From Phoronis australis (lineage: Eukaryota > Phoronida > Phoronidae), in the NCBI GenBank assembly GCA_002633005.1, contig NMRA01000417.1:140158-204157 (forward strand): a stretch of 64,000 nucleotides of DNA. The letters run 5' to 3'. The notes below the pieces were generated by a model. That model was not told where the DNA came from and searched no databases. It was given only the letters and a program-made list of their open reading frames with translations. The position numbers and the translations under genes are program-made. Shown here piece after piece: positions 37,295 through 47,800 of the stretch (its first letter is position 1; each line of letters starts with the position of its first letter).

Positions 37295-37350
37295 TAAGTC
37301 GACTTGACATGTTTCGGTGTCATTTATTCAAACACCATCATCAGAAGAGA
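37295..37350 (-). ncRNA. Hammerhead-ribozyme-like motif, Penelope-like left arm
   Basis: On the minus strand CTGATGA (37344-37338) precedes a GGTGT/ACACC stem with one unpaired T. GAAAC (37315-37311), ACATGT forming a two-base-pair stem III and the GTC triplet (37308-37306) follow. AAG after GTC can pair with CTT before the core. The right arm (about 38185-38235) has the same layout but GAAAC is changed to GGAAC, so it is probably inactive. Confidence 0.55.
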
Positions 37351-37428
37351 GAATGCAGTGGCCACCTAGCTAGGCCCAGCAACAGTAATGAAGCACAGAT
37401 GCAGTCAGTTACAGGGAGTGATGATGAA

Positions 37429-37715
37429 CTAGACCAACAATAACAACCTGTGGCATGCCAGTTGCCTATTGAGATTGGGCTTGCACCAACTGATGTGTAG
37501 AGCCTGAAGAATTTTAAGCTCCTTTGTTGTTACTGCCTGGTCTATTATTGCAAAGTCATTGAAAGAGCACTGCTGATAATAATGATTGGAGCTTTGTAGG
37601 TGAATATTTACATGTGAACTTCTGTCAGAATTTAGATGTTCCTTGGTCCTGGTTTTCAAATGGCGAACAGTTTCGCCTATATAACTGGAGCCACATCCAG
37701 CACAGATAGAATACC
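37429..37715 (-). pseudogene. Penelope-like GIY-YIG endonuclease fragment, left arm
   Basis: The minus frame reads CAGCGSSYIGETVRHLKTRT then KEHLNSD, the CxxC...YIG...R...EH pattern of Penelope-like endonucleases. It continues to a stop at 37429 with ILQALHISWCKPNLNRQ, resembling the C-terminal part. The N-terminal reverse transcriptase is absent. Confidence 0.75.
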
Positions 37716-37744
37716 CTATGTGAACTTAAGAGTTGCCTAAGAGT

Positions 37745-37975
37745 TGTATTAACATTCAAGTCTCTAAAACTGTCGAATTTATTTAACCCTAAGGACAAAA
37801 TTCCTATGGGTTTACGGTCCAGGGTAGTGTACAAATTTATCTGTGGTGGATGTGGCTCCAGTTATATAGGTGAAACTGTTCGCCATTTGAAAACCAGGAC
37901 CAAGGAACATCTAAATTCTGATAGAAGTTCACCTACAAAGCTCCAATCATTGTTAACAGCAGTGCTCTGTCAATG
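37745..37975 (+). pseudogene. Penelope-like GIY-YIG endonuclease fragment, right arm
   Basis: The plus frame reads GLRSRVVYKFICGGCGSSYI then GETVRHLKTRTKEHLNSD, the same domain as the left arm and starting slightly further upstream. It frameshifts after about 37950. Together with the left arm it indicates two separately truncated copies or a foldback copy. Confidence 0.75.
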
Positions 37976-38266
37976 ACTATGCAATAATAGACCAGGCAGT
38001 AACAACAAAGGAGCTTAAAATTCCTGAGGCTCTACTCTTCAGTTGGTGCAAGCCCAATCTCAATTGGCAACTGGCACACCACAGGTTGTTATTGTTGGTC
38101 TAGTTCATTGTCACTCCCTGTAACTGACTGTATCTGTGCTTCATTACTTGTTGCTGGCCCTAGCGAGGTGGCCACTGCATTCTTTATTCTGATGATGGTG
38201 TTTGAATAAATGACACCGGAACATGTCAAGTCGACTTAAAACCGTTGTTGTTTTCTTTAAACTTGG

Positions 38267-40885
38267 TTCTTTTTTGAACATCGAGTCAGTGGTGCTGCAT
38301 TGTTTTTTAGTTGCTGAATTTTTCAAATTAGTAAATCCAACTGAAATGAGCAAAATATATACAGGATTTGTTGCTTGGCAATCATGGTTGTTTCAACCCT
38401 TGCTTAAGTACCTTTGTGCAGCTTGTTAAAAAAAAAAACGTGAGACCTTAGGTGAAATTGATGCAGGCATTTTCGTGTTTTTTTTTAATCAATGAGCGCA
38501 AGTCTCAAAATGAGTATGGGTACAGATCAGAAATGCTCTTTTTGACCTTATTGTAAGTAAAGAACCAGTTGTGAACCAGACGGCTATGACCTGATTTCAG
38601 CATTTTGGAAATTTGCCTGAAACATGTGATTTGATTCTTATTGAATTAAACAACTTTATTTCAAGAATTCGTCATGTTGCAACTTTTGATTTGTAGGTGT
38701 CTATTCTTTACCACTACTTTGACTTCCAATGCCAACTGTGTCATCTTACTAGTATCCGGTCACATCTCTACATAATCACTGCATGACGAAATGATATAAC
38801 TACCACTAAAAGCTTACTGCCACATCTTGGCAGACTTACTCACTGGCTACTTGCGCCATGCATTGGCTTGACAGAATACTAGGATTTACCACTGTCATAT
38901 AGATCTTAAATGTTATCTGTGTGTCTGATAAGTCTGTGTCAAAGTCTCATCTAAATCTCCTTTCTTAGAAAACTCATTTGTGTGTTATCGGTTGCTTCTT
39001 TTTTCACATGCATGTGTGTAAATGAGTATGAACATCGTGGGACAGCTGTGTTAGGAATAGAACACCCCCATGTAAGTGTTTGCTCCTGTGTCAGGTGACA
39101 AAATTTCACAGTCCAAGGATGTTAAGCCAAGATTGACCTGATATCAACCTATTTTGCTATAGTAGTCAGTGGTAGTAGATATTAATGATTTTTTATTAAT
39201 GTCCACACTTGCTCAGTTCTTTTCATCTCTGAAGCTGAAAAGTTCCCATGGCAAATAATAATATTTTTGCCATTTAATCTCCATTGTGTTGGTCGGTGTC
39301 CAATCCAAGGAAACATATGATATACCAGTGTAGAGCTCTTTACTGTGAGAGGAAAAACAATTATTTCTGTGTGATCTAATTTCTAATTCTGGTGGTCTGA
39401 GTGGTCAGAGTAAACATATACAGAATGCTGTTTTCTCATTCAGAGGCATTTACTAATCTTTAACTTTTCATTGTGAATCGGTTTGAACATCCGTCATGCA
39501 ACATTGGTAATGTGACGGTTTGTTGATGGTGAGAGTAAATAGATTTCAAAGCAGTGGGATTTCATGTAATGTGTAGTTGTCATTATATGTTAGCGGCATC
39601 TGGGCAGGGGAAATTTCAACCTGTTGCAGGTATATTGCAAAAATGAGTATTATAGCCATAAAGACTGTTGCAAGGTGCTACCTGTTTGTATGAAAGGCTC
39701 ATAGCAGCACCTCGTGACCACTTCGGTCTAAAGATGGATTGGTCAACTTGTGAGGATTCAGTTGGACATGTTTTATGCGATTTTGGAAACACATGCCGGT
39801 ACATGTAGAAGAACCAATGGACATTCAGGACAGCAGTCACATTTGGCACGTGAAAATGACTAGATTTTATTCAGTATTTGTTTAGAGCTGTCCTGTCGTG
39901 ACTTCTTCCAACTGCTACACCTCAAGTAGATCTGTTGCCTTTTTGATAAAGTTAGTACATGTAAACTGGTCCCTTGTTGGTCACTTCTAACTGAGTGCGA
40001 ACATGATACTACATTTGGCTATTCATTGCTAAATGCACAGTCAGCTGCCAGTTTATTGTATCCTCATGTGTCCGAAACAGCTATGTTATTGGTTAAACAT
40101 TAGCGGGCTGTGAATCGAACACTTTCAGCGCACCATAGTGTGTACAGTGGGGGAAAGGGTTTCCGTGGTGAGGAACTGGTAGCAGGGGAAGGGGTAGTCA
40201 TAATGCCTTTGGTATGCTTTTCCATCTCTTGCTAATATCGACTTAACCTTTCCCCAGTTAACAGCTGTGTCTGAGTTTCAAATGTTTGAAAGCACCCTTT
40301 TAGTCATTGTATGGAAGGTTTTACCTATAACTGTGTCTGATGGATACACAGACCATACCCTGATTTGGTCACCTGTTGACACCTGGCTGCAATGTGTCAA
40401 CAAATTGCACCGATAGTCACTGATTCTCACACTCACTGGAACAAACCTTATCCATCTATGGGTAGAGTGCTGTTATGATGCTGAAGGCTGCATGGCTTGA
40501 TAATTGTCCTGAGTTCAGTCTCCTCTGGCTCCTTCCACCTGTGTAAACAACGTTCTGATCTGTGTTAAGTGACCAGACTTAACTCTTGTCAAGTGGTCTT
40601 CCCAGTTGTTGCTTGCCCTGCCTGATGTTGTTAGGTTTTGTAAGCTTGTCAAACAACTGCGGGATAGACAAGGTTATCTTTGATTATGTTCAATTCACGA
40701 AGATTTTTGACAAATTATAAATTTACCCTAATGCCCACATTGAATTAAAACATCCCGTGTTTAGTGAACTGTAACTGAGTACTTACTTTACAGTGAAACA
40801 CGGGGGCTGATTTTCAACCTTTCTAATTACCATCCTACTAAAGTTTACATAAATCACAGTGTAGAGGGAGTGTAGTGGGCTGTTA
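38267..40885. other. Non-coding, no gene recognised
   Basis: No exon or repeat shared with the rest of the window was identified. Confidence 0.45.
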
Positions 40886-42536
40886 TTAAAGGAGAAGGCC
40901 CCCCAAAAACAACCTATTTTGTATCAATTTAGATGGAGTAGTTCTACTCGATAACGGCACGTTCAGTTGCGTTACCTGACACCTGACGGTAAACGGAGGT
41001 GTTGAAATTATCCAATGACGTCATTGGTTTCACACGTAGTCTGTTCAGCAGTTCAGAACACGGGTTAGGGGTGTTAGCTTATCGCTTGAATTCATCGTTT
41101 AACACCAAAAAATCATCACATTTCGATGTAAAACCCTTAAAAATACACCGAGTTCTTATAAAAATGTGTTGTTTTATTTCGCTGTTACGGAGTTATTGGC
41201 ATTTGGACACACTGTAGCCTACAAAGTTCGGCAGGCCAATTTACCAAAGTGGCGTAGCAGGAGTTTGGGGATCTCTTCGGAGATAAATTCAAAGTATTCT
41301 GTGAAATACAGACAGGAGAACTTAGATCTGTGTTGTTTAGACTTGTGAGTTTTGAGTTCTAAACACACAAAATGCTTGTTATCCCGGCGTGGCTCGGAAC
41401 CCAATCAGGGCCCGTCGCGGCCGCCGGGACTGGCACGAAAATAAACCAGCTTGAGTTGGAAACTAAACTTCCAGTCACGAAAAGACTATTATAGTGAGCC
41501 AAAGAAATAATGTGCACGTAATTATTTATGTGAATTAGCCACGAAACTGAAAATCTACTTACTTGTCGGGGGCCGCAAAGTCGGGTTCCCCTTCCACAGA
41601 CCGTCAGGGCAAAGCTAGTACAGTAACAGTAATTTGAATAATGTTCTTGTATGTCTAAATAAAGATTCCCCTAATCATAGCATATAAAATCATGCAATTG
41701 TTTCACAACAGCTTTCTGTCCGCGAACACTGAATTAGCATGCGCTCACACGTCCTCGGTGCCCGGTCAATTACCTTTATTGCCAGCATCAAAAGCAGTGG
41801 TTTATTCATTGCTGGCTTCTCAACATTTGCACTCACGAATATTGCAAAGGCATTACAAATTGTATCTAATGAGACGGACTTTGTTTCAGTTTTATATAAG
41901 CATTGGTCTGGGTGAGAATAATTCATTTTGAAACAGAACGCAGAATAATAAACGTTTACATAGCAACTCGCCCGGGGGCAATCCCGACTTAGACAAGAGC
42001 TCATCCGACGAAGAATTCACTGATAGGATCGTTAGGTTTCACAGGCAATCAGTTTGAACCGGAATACACTGATCAAGAAATACTATATAGAGACGCCGTG
42101 AACATGCACAGGCAACGGAAAGTATGGATAGTTCTTTGGTAAGCTTGAATTCGTTAGAGAAATCACTGTCGACGAAATGCCGGCCACAGATGCGGAGATG
42201 TTTCACGGCCTCATACTTGCTATACAGCGTACCTTTCATTCTTCACTATCGCGAGCCACTTCCTAAGCATTTCGAGCTCTCGAAGATGTCGAAAAACCGA
42301 TATACCCGTTTTCTTCACAGCTTCGTAGTTCGGACAAGCGGGAATGATGCACGGCAATATAGCGGCATTCACTCTGCAGACGAACCACTGACATCGCTGC
42401 ATTGTTTCTCACCTTCCTCACAGGTTAACGCGACACCTCTTGGCAAGGTGAGGTCGACCGTATAAGAGGCGATGTGGATATAGACCGTTTACGACGGTAA
42501 AAAAGACTTAATTAATTGGGTGGCATTCTCCTTTAA
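40886..42536 (-). mobile_element. TTAA-bounded DNA transposon carrying a THAP zinc finger
   Basis: The left terminus TTAAAGGAGAAGGCCCCCCA and right terminus (inverted) TTAAAGGAGAATGCCACCCA form a 20-base inverted repeat with two mismatches, so both ends sit on TTAA. The minus strand near the right end encodes a THAP-type DNA-binding domain with a frameshift. The rest shows no intact transposase. THAP domains are found in P-element-type transposases; TTAA targets are typical of piggyBac, so class assignment is open. Confidence 0.7.
42039..42402 (-). pseudogene. THAP (C2CH) zinc-finger fragment, frameshifted
   Basis: From an ATG at 42402 the frame reads CIIPACPN, FRHLRELEMLRKWL, giving the first Cys pair and the central helix of a THAP domain. 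It stops at 42220. A second minus frame (42239-42039) continues with LRICGRHFVDSDF, the C-x2-H pair and conserved F. The two halves are joined by a one-base shift. THAP domains bind DNA, usually at transposon ends or promoters. No catalytic domain follows. Confidence 0.75.
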
Positions 42537-43600
42537 CATTCACCTTTACAAGAACCTACAAACCATCTAGAATGTCTGCAGCATTATGATGATCAGGGGA
42601 GGGTCTCTGTGTGTTATTGGTGTTGGCTGCAACTCCATTGGAGATGGTATTCATCCATGTGTTTGGTGTATTGCAGGTTAGGAAGTCTGAGTAAAGAAGG
42701 CCGCGATGTCACGTCACCACCTTTCCATGAGGAGCCTGTCCCATGTGATACAGGTAGATCATACTGTATGTTTATAGACCAGTAGTGTGCAAATTTCACA
42801 ACAAAGTCCTGCGGTTCGATATTGTTGGGATATTTTACATGAAATATAAATAGTTTTGCAAAGCAAAGATTGGTAAACTGATCATTTTAAGAATTACTAG
42901 AAACATCGCTGTTTTGTAACGTTTTGTCACGGGTTTAATATTTAGTTCGATGTGAGTGGAACAATCAATAACAATCACAGATCTACGTGGCTGTTAAAAA
43001 GGTTCTGCTCCTCCAAGGGTGCTTTACTTCAATCTGTTAACACGAATTTTTTTAATCGCAGTTTCATATTCGGTGATTTTTCTGACTGGTGACGTGTCAA
43101 GAGTATTAAAGGCATATTGAAACTTGTAGATTGTATCGTAATTCCAGAATTTGGGACATGTTTAATTTTGACGTCTTTCCGGTGTTTCTTGAGTTTGAGG
43201 TGGCCAGTTTTTTCTTTTGTGATCGATGCAAAATGGGCGAATTAACTTTGGGTTTGGCAACTTGACTCAGTTGCTCAGCTGGCGAGTGGAGTTTTTAGGC
43301 CTAGGTATATTAGCTGATGCTGTTTCCTTCTTGTGGGTACATACTCCTCCCACTTTCCCATCTTGCGGGTATATTCTTTGCTTGCCGAAAGACTAAGCAT
43401 TGCTCGTGTACATTATTCCCTGCCCACGGTGTCGCTTACCCACTAATGAACAACCTTTTCACATAGAAATTTTATATCAGTTTATACGAAGTGGCAAAAA
43501 AAGAGGGGGAATGGCATGTGAGGGTATAGAATAACTGTCATTGGCAGGGAATAATGTTCATGACGTGATAAATGGTTCGGGAGAGAAGAAGACCCCTAGA
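42537..43600. other. Non-coding, nothing recognised
   Basis: No exon or shared repeat identified. Confidence 0.5.
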
Positions 43601-43601
43601 A

Positions 43602-43662
43602 GCATACTGTTTGTGGTGCAGTCGTACACACATTTCAATGCTTTGTGTTTGTCTTGTTTTCT
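43602..43662 (+). repeat. Repeat A, 3' terminus fragment
   Basis: AGCATACTGTTTGTGGTGCA then CATTTCAATGCTTTGTGTTT corresponds to the last 60 bases of repeat A (diverged hairpin, CTTGTT end). It lies 20-25 bases before the start of the next copy, a head-to-tail arrangement. Confidence 0.65.
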
Positions 43663-43685
43663 TCGTTATGAGTCAAATGCAATTT

Positions 43686-44710
43686 TTATGTGCCCACATG
43701 TGGACGTATTATGCCATCTCCGTCCGTCCATCGTTCGTCCGACGTCCGCTGCTCTATCTCCAAAACCCTTTGACCTACATTCATGAAATTTGGCACATGT
43801 TCCTTTCATGAATGGGATGGCACGAATGAACTTTCAGACGGATCTGACTACCGATGTGCCCTCTAGTGGCAATTTTATTTTTTTGCGCTTGCCGCTATAT
43901 CTTCAAAGGTCCTCAACGTATTTTCATAAAATTTGACCTATTGGCATCTATTAGAGAGATGACGCTATCCTTCCGTTTTCAGATGGATTTGACGACCTGA
44001 GTGAGAATTATACATGTTTGACATGCTCTGAAAACGTGGAGTATTTGAACAGCGTGTAAAACGTGGCATGTCAAAGATGTAAAACGTAGCGTGTCAAACG
44101 TGTTAAATGTAGCGTGGCAAAAGCATGTAATTTTCGTTTCAATACGCCACGTTTGACACGTTTAGCGAGGTACTTTGAGGCACCTAGTGGTCATTTTTTC
44201 TGTTTTCGAGTTTTTTTTTCACTCCTCGATCAACCAAACCATTCTGAGGATGATTTTGAAAATTGGTATGTATGTCCTCAGTGTGAAGAGGGCGGTTGAC
44301 TATATGACGAATTCGACTACTGTGGTGCCTCCTAGTGATAGTTTTGTTTTGTGGCCATAGCTGCATCTCCTTAACGCACTGCATTATCTTTATTGAATTT
44401 AGTAATTGTGTTTATATGAAGCTGACAACAGACAGTGTCGTTCAGTCCGATCCAATGAACGCTGTGCCCCATAATGGCAATTTCATTTTTTTCATTTTCC
44501 TTCGTTTCTCTGAAGTTCCTTGACAGATTTTTATGAACTTTGGTTAATAGCTTTCTATTAAAGAAGCGATGGCATTTTCACTGTTTTTAGGTGGATTGGT
44601 TTTTTGTGCCATCTAGTGGCTATTTTTATGAAACAAATAAATAACCCTAGAAGCACACCGTTTGCGGTGTATTAGTGGGCGCATTTCAACGTTCCACACT
44701 GCCCTTGTTG
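43686..44710 (+). repeat. Repeat A copy with a 170-base insertion
   Basis: Starts at TTTTTATGTGCCCACATGTG and has the monomers CTCTAGTGGC, CACCTAGTGGTC, CTCCTAGTGAT and ATCTAGTGGC. It ends at the degenerate 3' hairpin CAACGTTCCACACTGCCCTT. A segment at about 43998-44166 is absent from other copies. It ends about 60 bases before the first PDZ exon. Confidence 0.82.
43998..44166. repeat. Insertion with 24-base tandem units and an inverted arm
   Basis: Three units AAAACGTGGCATGTCAAAGA, AAAACGTAGCGTGTCAAACG and AAATGTAGCGTGGCAAAAGC are followed by ATACGCCACGTTTGACACGT, which is complementary to the units. The segment could fold into a hairpin. Confidence 0.7.
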
Positions 44711-44772
44711 TGACTTTCCTTTATCCTTGGTAATACCATTGTAATTGTTGCTATGGTTACTCTCATGTGCAG

Positions 44773-44874
44773 GTGACTTCATTCAGCGTTGTGTCATAAT
44801 ACAGCGTGATGAGAAAGGTTATGGTTTAACAGTCAGTGGTGACAACCCAGTCTTTGTACAGTCAGTCAAAGAAA
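44773..44874 (+). CDS. RhoGEF exon: PDZ domain, strands A-B and carboxylate-binding loop
   Basis: The acceptor GTGCAG precedes it and GTAAGT follows. The frame (first two bases complete a split codon, then DFIQRCVIIQRDEKGYGLTV) gives the start of a PDZ domain. The GYGL carboxylate-binding loop is followed by SGDNPVFVQSVKE, almost identical to vertebrate LARG. The exon ends with one base of the next codon. In the family this region contacts the C-terminal peptide of plexin-B and some GPCRs. The exon lies about 60 bases after the end of a repeat A copy. Confidence 0.93.
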
Positions 44875-47800
44875 GTAAGTGATCTGAACCAAGTGTACTT
44901 GCATTACATGGCTTGTTCCTGACTAAAATGTTAGCAGAGCTTATTGCAACGTGCTTCTTTTGCAATCAAGATATAACATTTACAGTGCAAATTCCTGTTT
45001 GGGATAGTGAAATATTGATCATTTTGATTAAGGTTGGAATTGTGCCAAATTTTAGAAATATCAAGAATTACTATTGATGTTATACACTATGGAGACGCAT
45101 GAAAATGTTGTGTAAGTGGCTTTTTGGACAAATTATGAAGTACCAAGTTTATTGTTAGATTCCATTGATACAAAATGCATGAAATATAATGAATGTCAAT
45201 ATTGCTTAAGCCCCAATCTTCAGAATTGAAAAATATCAATTTCAGCTTAAATTTCAGTGTCCCAAATTTTAGAGACTGCCAACCTACAGAATATTGAAAC
45301 TAATCTCTTATACCTTTGTCCGTTTTGATCATCTTGCTACCTCTACTGCTGTTTGTGACTATCAAATGTTTTTACATGAAAAAACATGGTGAAGGTATAT
45401 TATCAGCGAGAAAAGTGATTTTCTGTAAAACACCCTCAGTGATAAATGGAACCTAGAACCTGCTGCAATCACTGCCAAATGGTCTGCTGATGGAGCTAGA
45501 TCATGCTGGATGAATGATTTCAGTGAAAGTCTGGCCAATAGTGGCGAGCATTGGCTATTTGTATTAAAGTCACAAATACAACGGATTTTGTGGTTTCATA
45601 GTTGTGGTTACAACTTCGGTAAAATTTCTTCAATTTGGGACAAAAATAATTGCTAAAACTGGCATATTTTTATTCACCCACATATTTATATGATGACAGG
45701 TGACGACGAATTTTGGACTGATGCGACTACTGCTGTGCCCTCTAGTGGCAATTTTATTTTTTACAGTTTCTTCTTTATCTTTGGAAATTTTGGATTGATT
45801 TTCATGAATTTTGGCAGATAGGTTTCAATTAAGGATACGACTACACCTTTCCATTTACATATGGCTTTGACGATTCTGCATCACCTTGTGGCCATTTAAA
45901 AAATTTTTTAGTCATTTTTGCGTCCACCTTTCTATCTGTCGAACTGCATAAAGAATCATTATGAAAATTGGCGGGTGTGTTCCTAATTAGGAGAGTGTGG
46001 CTGACGTTGGTTTTCATATGGGTTTCATGAACCTGGAGCCCCCTATATATTTTCTGTTAAGGAGACAACAACGCCTTCCCCATTTTTGAACAGATTTCAT
46101 GTTTTCTGTGCCACCTGCTGATCATTTAAAAATTTTTGCCTAAGATTTTGATGCCTGCCTCTCTATCTGCCAAACAACTTAAAATATCATTATCAAAATT
46201 GACAGTTGTGTTGCTGATGCGAATATGCCAGCTGACATTAATTTTTGAATAGTTTCGACTATACTGGTGTCCCCTAGGGTCAGTTTTGCTTTTTTGCGTT
46301 CACTCTTTGAAGGATCTTTGCGAAATTTAGCAGATGGATTCCTGTAAAGACGGCAACAGTTGACGATGAGTTTCAGACCAATTGGACTATAGCTGTGTCA
46401 ATTGTTTTTTAAGTTTGCTTCTATATCTTAGGGGTCCCTTGGCTGATTTTTATGAAATTTGGCAAATATTTATGTATTACAGATATAGCGATACCTTCTC
46501 AGTTCGGATTGGGTTGATGCATTCTTCGCCATCTAATGGCCATTTTTATGATTCTAAAAATACCCATAGAAGCACACAGTAAGGGTGTTGCTCAACTGTC
46601 TCAGCATCTCCAACAATGACATCATGAAATAGGACATTAGTTTTTTCTAGGCACATCTTATTCAATTCACTGAATTCCCTTAAGAGACTTTGTAGTGAGT
46701 GTTGCTGATCAACATGCAAGTGACTCAATTTCTCTTGCAAATTGTTAAGATACTGAGAGTTGCATAACTTGAGGGAAATACCTAAAGTAGGTCTTCCAAA
46801 ATCAGTCTCATGTGACTGCTTGTCACCATAACCCGACTCAACAGTTGCAATAGTTTTATTAACATGATCACCAGACCTTTCATGGATACTCTTTAAGCAT
46901 GTTTACATGACAAACTGTTTTTCTTACCACAATCAGGAGTACTAACTACATAGTCAAGATAGCTTATTTTCCTCTCCACTACATACGGTCCAGAAAATTT
47001 AGGATTTAAATTATCCCCAGGCAATGGTAACACTCTGAACTAACACTTTGTCACTTGGACTAAATTGCCTGTCACAAGCTTTACTGTCAAAGCAAGTTTT
47101 CATAGATGCCTGAGCATCTTTCAAATGCTTATGAGCCACGGTTCTAACCTCAAACAACCACTCTTTCAAATCCGACACATAGCTCAATAAATCCACTTGA
47201 GGATCATCACTCAACCACCTTTCTTTCAACAGTTTAAGCAGACCACGGGTTTGGCGCCCAAATACCAACTCAAATGTGCTGTAACCCAGAGAATTTTGTA
47301 CTGTTTCCCTGTACACAAACAGTAAAAGTGGAACACCATCATCCCAATTCTTGTCACAAGACAAACAGTAAGCCCTTACCATGGTCTTAATAAGTTTGAT
47401 GAAACCTTTCAAGAGCACCTTGACTTTCAGGGTGATAAGCACTGGAAACACGTAGATCAATTTTCAACAAATACATCACTTGCTGAAATAGGCCAGACAT
47501 AGAGTTTGGCTCTTGATCAGTCTGAATTGATTTAGGAAGGCCAACCAAAATAAAGAACTTTACCAAAGCCTTTACCACCTCTGATGTAGTTATTTTCCTT
47601 AACGGAATAGCTTCAGGAAAACGTGTGGAACTACATTACTGTCAATAAATACTGGTTCCCCATTTTTGTTTTTGGCAATGGACCTACACAATCCACAATG
47701 ACATGACAAAATGGCTCGCCAAATGCCGGAATTGGTTTTAGAGGAGCCTTAGGGATAACTTGATTGGCTTTCCCATCAATTGGCATACATGACAAGTTCT

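Larger units (their letters stand above)
37235..38266. mobile_element. Penelope-like element: two 3' ends joined as an inverted repeat
   Basis: The left arm (minus strand) and right arm (plus strand) each carry a C-terminal GIY-YIG-type endonuclease segment, then a 3' untranslated region with CTGATGATGGTGTTTGAATA and a terminal segment on AAGTCGACTTAAAACC. The arms meet near 37715-37740, forming a palindrome of about 1 kb. No reverse transcriptase domain remains. Inverted, 5'-truncated copies with terminal repeats are typical of Penelope-like elements. Confidence 0.82.

Noticed and set aside
36825-37310. 161-codon minus-strand frame
   Set aside because: It starts inside the Penelope-like terminal region and runs into unremarkable sequence. 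No domain or splice context supports it.
38185-38235. Right-arm hammerhead of the 37-38 kb Penelope-like pair as an active ribozyme
   Set aside because: The invariant GAAA is altered to GGAA, so only the left arm and the 20.6 kb copy were kept as candidates.
46382-46582. Plus-strand frame across the repeat A/LTR junction
   Set aside because: It is a shadow of repeat A monomers that frequently stay open by chance.
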